This document shows positions 59,158 to 64,000 of a DNA stretch of 64,000 bases, one piece after another. Positions within the stretch are counted from its first letter, which is position 1. Each line of letters opens with the position of its first letter. The position numbers and the translations under genes were made by a program. Source of the DNA: a virus. Below the pieces are notes generated by a model. That model did not search any database, was not told the DNA's origin, and saw nothing but the letters and a program-made list of their open reading frames with translations. The DNA lies in IMG/VR virus record IMGVR_UViG_3300042448_000646, positions 1-64,000 of that record; one strand, 5' to 3'.

Positions 59158-62100
59158 ATGAACGCCTGTAGTATAAAAGGAACTTCCTACGAAAAAGAGT
59201 ACAGACAGATTTTGTCTGAACCTGCTATGATATTTGTTTGGAATGCAAACAATGAACAACCTTTAGACAAAAAGAAAGTAGGAAATGAGGTAATAGAAAA
59301 TCCTCTCTATACTGCTCTACTAAACCACCCAGTAACAAAAGGAGAAAGACAGAATGCACTTAAGTTAGTAGCACAAAGTTTTTTACCTGCATTTACTAGA
59401 GAGTACACTCCTAACGAAGAGGGCGACTATTCTTTAGAACAGGTGGTAAGTTATATAGAGAAGAGACAGAAGCAAGCACAAGATCAAAGAGAGCAACTTA
59501 AGTCAAGTATTAACTTACCAACTAGTATGGCAATTAATATTCCAGATGGTGTTATTAATGAGACTGCTCGTCAAATATTCTTTTCAGAAGAACAAGGCCA
59601 AGACATCTATGACACACTTCAGTATCTACTAGGAGTAAAGAAGTCATGGGATGGTGTGTACAGTGAGTTAGTAAATCAACGTAATACTATTCTAGGTAGA
59701 GTAAAAGCAGGACAACACTTTTCTGAAGACCCTGAGAGATTAGCATACAATGAAATCCTTGTACAAAACTTCGATAAGATTAAGTCTTGGTACGATTCTA
59801 AAGAAGGTTTAGTAGGAGAGGCAGAACTTGAAAGTCAGTTTGGAGATTCTGAAGATTGGAAATCAAAAGACAAGTCACAAGCTCAAAGGGCATCTTCAGT
59901 TATACTAGGGTTAGTTACTTCACTACCTGCTTATCGTACTGCTATTCCAGGAGAGATAGATTTTGAAACAGGAGAAGAGTATCAAGAAGTTACACAAGTT
60001 CAAGTTCAATCAAATGTAACGGGTCTACCTAAGTCAGGTGACTTTCAAAAGAATTGGAGTTTACTAGGAAGTACATTGTCAGGTATGACTAATTATTCTG
60101 ATATGTATGAAGCTATTGAAAGTTTAGCTAGTAGATATCCTCAGTTTAGTTATTTGTTGAGCAAGATACCAAATGCTAAAATCCCTGGAAGTTTTAAGGA
60201 TATTAGACAATTCTTGCTGGCTAGTGAATTTAAAAGAGTGTTTAGTGTACCTGAAGTTTCTTCTGTAGTAGTAGATGTTACATTAAAAGAAGATGGAAAG
60301 ATTGCTACAACTCAGCAACTAAAAGGGTTTCAACCTGTTAGAAATGCCGTAGCTCTTTATGATTCTCAGTATTTTAGTTATAATCAAAAGTATCTAGTAA
60401 AAGGTCTAGAAGGAAATGAAGTAAATCTAGAAGGAATTCTTGAAGACTTTCAAGCTTTATTTAATGACTTAGGAAGTGCTTTGGCTAAGAAAGTTCCTAT
60501 GCAAAACTTTTTATTCCCTACTCGGGTAGATAAGTTTGTGCAGTTTTTACAATCAGTTGGGTTAGGACTTAACAATCAAGAGTATCTTAAAAGTACTAAC
60601 GTTAACGGGACTAAAGAATTTATACAAGCAAACTTAGATAAGTTAAAAACTCTTTACGAGAAGTTAAAGATTGTTAGTATTGTAAATGAGTATCTAGTAG
60701 ATGATGCTAAGATAAAAGTAGATAAGCCTCTTTCATTTCTTAGAGATACCATTCAAGATATTTATGTATCTAAAGGTAAAGTAAGACCTGACGTAGAAGC
60801 AGCATTAGCACAAGCTTTTGCTGATAATAAGTTACGTTACAAAGGAGGTGTTCCACAAGCTATTGGATACTTAGGTATTAAGAAAACTGAAATTAAACCT
60901 TTTATCACTTTCTTTACTCAGTACGATGCCGAGTTTAGACCAAGTTCTTATATGAACGCAGCGGACAAGAAAAAGTTTGTAAGAGGTCCTTGGTTTTATT
61001 TGACTCAGCAGACAAAAGTAATTAATGCAGTAGGCAGTTACGATGAGTTAATTAACATACCAGGTTTTGAGAGATTTGATTACCGAAAGAACCCAGATAT
61101 TCTAGGGTCACTTTGGTTACAAAGAATGTTTGGATTACCTAGAACTAAGAATGCTATAGAAGCAAGCCCTCTAGCTACTTATGTACGTAAAAAAGATACG
61201 TTAGGTAATCCTATAGAACTTAACATAGCCAACTTTGATGGTATGGAGATTAAGAATTTTGGAGCTAAGTCAGGTAGGACAACTACTGACCAGCATCCAA
61301 ATGATAAAATCTTCCAAGACTTTGCTAGTTTTTTCCAATCTCTTGAGATGGAAAATATACGTTTTGGAGATAAGACATCTGCGTTTACAGTACGTGCTTC
61401 TAATCCAATTCTTTCTGAGAAGATATATGTGGCTTTAAATGCTGCTGAAATGATTACTCCTACAGAAAGAGTAGAGGCAGAGAAAGATTTAACCAATTTA
61501 TTTAATGGATACTTAGCTTCAGAAGCAACAAGAATCATAAAGCTAATAGAAGAAACAGGCAGAGGTACAACGTACGATAGATTAGGTAAGAACCTATTTA
61601 TCTTCAATGATATCCTTCCTGAAGAAACATTAAATAAGTTTAAAAACGCTACATCTAAAGAAGAAGTAATTGCAGCATACACAGAAGCTACATCAATGAT
61701 GTCTTCTGTTTTACAAGATTACTTTGCACAAGAGTCTCAGAAGTTAGTAGACAAGTTACTAGATACCTTTAGTACTTCTGTAAATATTAAAACAGGACAA
61801 GAGGTAACTCAAGCTCAGAGACTAAAGCAAACTGTAGAGAAGTTAAATAAACTTAATCTTATAAGTACTCAGTTATTGCCAAGTGAGCTTAGAGACAATC
61901 CTCCAAAGATTACAGTAGAGAACCTACCGTACCTAGCAGAAATCTATTTAAAGAACGGCTTTGTACATAACGTTGAGTTCTTGAAAATGTTTGTTGGAGA
62001 TTTATCAAATTTTAATAAGACTAATATAGATGCTCGTGAAATATTTAAACGTATTCCTTTCACCTCTTCTCCTGGTAATGTATTCTTTTGGGATGAAGCA

Positions 62101-64000
62101 GCTCAAGAGTTCTTTGATAATGATACAAACCAAGATGCATTAAGTATTGCATATACAGGAGTTGCTAATAAGTTTAGTCCAATTCTTAAAACAGTTGTCT
62201 ATAATGATGTAAATACTTTTAGTACTGAATCTTACGAAGAGTATAAGAAAGTTTATGATACTGATGACAGTTGGGATGCTTTAACTGAGAATGAGAAATC
62301 AGAATTTTCTGCGTACGTAAATAAAAGTGACGAAGAAGCCAATGCTCAAGGAGTAATTACTCTAGACTCTTACCGTAACTATCTACTAGGAATTAATCGT
62401 TGGAGTTCAGAACAGGAACAAGCATATAACAAACAAATAAGACTAGTAAAAATTAATCAAGAGTTAAGGAACAATCCAACAAATGCAGAAGAACTATATA
62501 AAGAGAAGAATGAGATTGTAGAAAACTTTGGCTCTGCGCTATTCCCACCTCTTAAGTTAGGTCACTACGGAGCTATTGTAGAAGACCCTAAGTTAATAGC
62601 ATTACATAAATACTCATTGATTCCTTTGATTCCTAGTGCCATAGAAGGTAAAGCTTTAGAGAAACAACTTGAGTTAATGTATAGGAACAAAATAAATTAC
62701 TATACATTTAAGTCTGGTTCTAAGATGGCTCAGTATGGAGAGTCTATTGATTTCTACAAAGAAGTAACTAACGAGCAAGGAGAAAAAGTACTTGTAGTAA
62801 ATGACGCACTAGGCGAAAATAACGTTACATCTATTCACCTTGAGAACTTAAGAGAACAGCAGTACCAAGCCCCTAAGTTTAAGACTCAGGCTACACTTGC
62901 TACTCAGATGATGAAGTTGGTATTTGGAGACTTCTTTGAGAATGGGGAGATATCTTCTGACTTTAGTGAAGGAACACAAAGACAGATTCAATCTTTGTAC
63001 GATTCATTTAAAAACAATATTAATGACTTAGTTACTTTTGAAACAGTTAAACTAGAAAGAAAGTTAGGAATTAAACGCAATGAAGCTAGAGAAATTGTAG
63101 GAGTAGACCAGTTACAAATGGCTAGGTTCTTTGCAGAAGAGTTAGAGAATAAAGAAGCTCCTGATGCATTACGTAGATTTATTCAAGTAAACGAAGATGG
63201 TACATTCAAGTATCCTCTAGATGCAATCAATAACAGAAATCAACTAGAGAGTCTTGTTCTAAATGTAATTAATAATAAAGTTATTTCTCAGAAAATCAAT
63301 GGGGAAAGTTACATTCAAGTAGCAGGTACAGGATTTGAGGCTAAGCGATACGTTAAACCAACAGCCGAACAGTTAAAAGAGTTTGGAGCTAACGATCTTC
63401 AATTCTATACAAGAGACCCTATTACAGGAGAAACTTTACCTATGGAAGTTAAAGTAGGATTCAATGTTAAAAAACATGGAGGCTTACTCAATCTACAGTA
63501 TGGTAAAGGAAAAGTAGAAACTTTAAAGCAGTTAAATAAAATTCTAGGATCTAAAGCTCCTTTAGATGTTGCTTGGAAAAAGAAGCACATGGATAAGTTA
63601 ACTATGGTAGGGGTTCGTATTCCTGTGCAAGGATTTTCTCAGATGGAGTATGCAATTGTTAAGGAGTTTTTGCCAGAGACTGTTGGAGCAATCATGGTTC
63701 TTCCTGCACAAATCGTGGTTAAGTCAGGAGGAGACTATGACATTGATAAGTTAACTTTCTTTGAAACAGCTTACGACAACAAAGGTGAGACTTATAAGAA
63801 AGAATTCAATATAAAGGACTACGAAAGTAAGTTAGAGAAACAAAAGGAATTAAAGAAAACCAAACAAGAACTTATAGCTTTAACTGAGTTAATAGAAAAA
63901 GAGATTGCTGACAATGACATCTTTAGAGAAAGAGAGTCTCTTAAGAAAGAAATTAATGAAATCCAAAAAGAAATTAAAGAAGCTAAAGAACTCGTAGAAG
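59158..64000 (+). CDS. Virion RNA polymerase, crass-like (3' end outside window)
   Basis: 1,614 residues are visible and the frame is open at the right edge. Residues 1526-1530 are D-Y-D-I-D in the context KSGGDYDIDKL, which fits the metal-binding DxDxD loop of two-barrel RNA polymerases and the crass-like virion polymerase. The preceding segment (VGVRIPVQGFSQMEYAIVKEF, then LPAQIVV) has the conserved pattern that precedes this loop. The enzyme is carried in the virion, enters the cell and transcribes early genes. About 1,500 residues before the catalytic loop would comprise the N-terminal parts. In frame with the preceding gene: only TAA-AAG lies between. Confidence 0.88.
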   Translation, partial: MNACSIKGTSYEKEYRQILSEPAMIFVWNANNEQPLDKKKVGNEVIENPLYTALLNHPVTKGERQNALKLVAQSFLPAFTREYTPNEEGDYSLEQVVSYIEKRQKQAQDQREQLKSSINLPTSMAINIPDGVINETARQIFFSEEQGQDIYDTLQYLLGVKKSWDGVYSELVNQRNTILGRVKAGQHFSEDPERLAYNEILVQNFDKIKSWYDSKEGLVGEAELESQFGDSEDWKSKDKSQAQRASSVILGLVTSLPAYRTAIPGEIDFETGEEYQEVTQVQVQSNVTGLPKSGDFQKNWSLLGSTLSGMTNYSDMYEAIESLASRYPQFSYLLSKIPNAKIPGSFKDIRQFLLASEFKRVFSVPEVSSVVVDVTLKEDGKIATTQQLKGFQPVRNAVALYDSQYFSYNQKYLVKGLEGNEVNLEGILEDFQALFNDLGSALAKKVPMQNFLFPTRVDKFVQFLQSVGLGLNNQEYLKSTNVNGTKEFIQANLDKLKTLYEKLKIVSIVNEYLVDDAKIKVDKPLSFLRDTIQDIYVSKGKVRPDVEAALAQAFADNKLRYKGGVPQAIGYLGIKKTEIKPFITFFTQYDAEFRPSSYMNAADKKKFVRGPWFYLTQQTKVINAVGSYDELINIPGFERFDYRKNPDILGSLWLQRMFGLPRTKNAIEASPLATYVRKKDTLGNPIELNIANFDGMEIKNFGAKSGRTTTDQHPNDKIFQDFASFFQSLEMENIRFGDKTSAFTVRASNPILSEKIYVALNAAEMITPTERVEAEKDLTNLFNGYLASEATRIIKLIEETGRGTTYDRLGKNLFIFNDILPEETLNKFKNATSKEEVIAAYTEATSMMSSVLQDYFAQESQKLVDKLLDTFSTSVNIKTGQEVTQAQRLKQTVEKLNKLNLISTQLLPSELRDNPPKITVENLPYLAEIYLKNGFVHNVEFLKMFVGDLSNFNKTNIDAREIFKRIPFTSSPGNVFFWDEAAQEFFDNDTNQDALSIAYTGVANKFSPILKTVVYNDVNTFSTESYEEYKKVYDTDDSWDALTENEKSEFSAYVNKSDEEANAQGVITLDSYRNYLLGINRWSSEQEQAYNKQIRLVKINQELRNNPTNAEELYKEKNEIVENFGSALFPPLKLGHYGAIVEDPKLIALHKYSLIPLIPSAIEGKALEKQLELMYRNKINYYTFKSGSKMAQYGESIDFYKEVTNEQGEKVLVVNDALGENNVTSIHLENLREQQYQAPKFKTQATLATQMMKLVFGDFFENGEISSDFSEGTQRQIQSLYDSFKNNINDLVTFETVKLERKLGIKRNEAREIVGVDQLQMARFFAEELENKEAPDALRRFIQVNEDGTFKYPLDAINNRNQLESLVLNVINNKVISQKINGESYIQVAGTGFEAKRYVKPTAEQLKEFGANDLQFYTRDPITGETLPMEVKVGFNVKKHGGLLNLQYGKGKVETLKQLNKILGSKAPLDVAWKKKHMDKLTMVGVRIPVQGFSQMEYAIVKEFLPETVGAIMVLPAQIVVKSGGDYDIDKLTFFETAYDNKGETYKKEFNIKDYESKLEKQKELKKTKQELIALTELIEKEIADNDIFRERESLKKEINEIQKEIKEAKELVE

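Noticed and set aside
61179-61682. Minus-strand open frame of 167 codons
   Set aside because: Antisense to the polymerase gene; no start context or recognisable protein.
1-64000. Stop-codon reassignment, known in some crass-like phages
   Set aside because: TAA, TGA and TAG all end genes at sensible places here (for example TGA in ATGA overlaps, TAG at 47358), and no gene needs an in-frame stop to be read through, apart from the single TAA at 59152 noted above.

Overview
The window is a 64 kb stretch of an AT-rich tailed-phage genome in which every supported gene lies on the + strand. Genes are packed with ATGA or TAATG overlaps, no gap exceeds about 150 bases, and I saw no tRNA, CRISPR array, insertion sequence or integrase. 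It reads as the late (virion and lysis) arm of a crAss-like phage (Crassvirales, podovirus type). The main reasons are a crAss-type large terminase, portal, scaffold and capsid block, a 1,864-residue muzzle/stabilisation-type protein, a run of cargo-type proteins with conserved crAss signatures, and two giant proteins. The first giant protein ends in a PD-(D/E)XK nuclease domain. The second carries the DYDID metal-binding motif of the crAss virion RNA polymerase. The host should be a member of Bacteroidota: promoters have the TTG / TAnnTTTG form of that phylum, Shine-Dalgarno sites are absent, and one phage protein ends in a type IX secretion (T9SS) sorting domain, which is confined to Bacteroidota.

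Layout. 1-9968: two receptor-binding fibre proteins with C-terminal S74 self-cleaving chaperones; the first is cut by the left edge. 10037-10900: two small proteins, each with its own promoter, closed by a strong terminator. 11017-20045: one long operon between a promoter (10967) and a terminator (20081). It holds a holin, an L,D-transpeptidase-like lysin, a secreted HExxH protein, a T9SS-sorted cohesin/dockerin-like protein, a second holin-like protein, a zinc ribbon, two DUF2589-type proteins, a spanin-like protein, a CsgG-type lipoprotein, a probable outer-membrane protein and a secreted C-type lectin with a dockerin-like module. 20195-24098: small DNA-binding and zinc proteins leading into TerL. 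24198-36398: portal, scaffold, major capsid protein, connector, decoration and fibre proteins, with three terminator hairpins. 36542-44383: neck ring proteins, muzzle and a ferritin-like protein. 44388-64000: virion cargo proteins, the giant nuclease protein and the giant RNA polymerase, which runs off the right edge.

How it works together. Host RNA polymerase probably reads this arm from the Bacteroidota-type promoters late in infection. The cargo proteins and the virion polymerase would be packaged and ejected at the next infection to transcribe early genes. The 11-20 kb operon is the least ordinary part. Besides lysis genes it encodes several exported proteins that look designed for the host's outer membrane and surface, including a lectin and a cohesin-like protein that share a dockerin-like module. 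I regard this as the best candidate for an undescribed system. All functional statements rest on reading motifs by eye; no database search was run.
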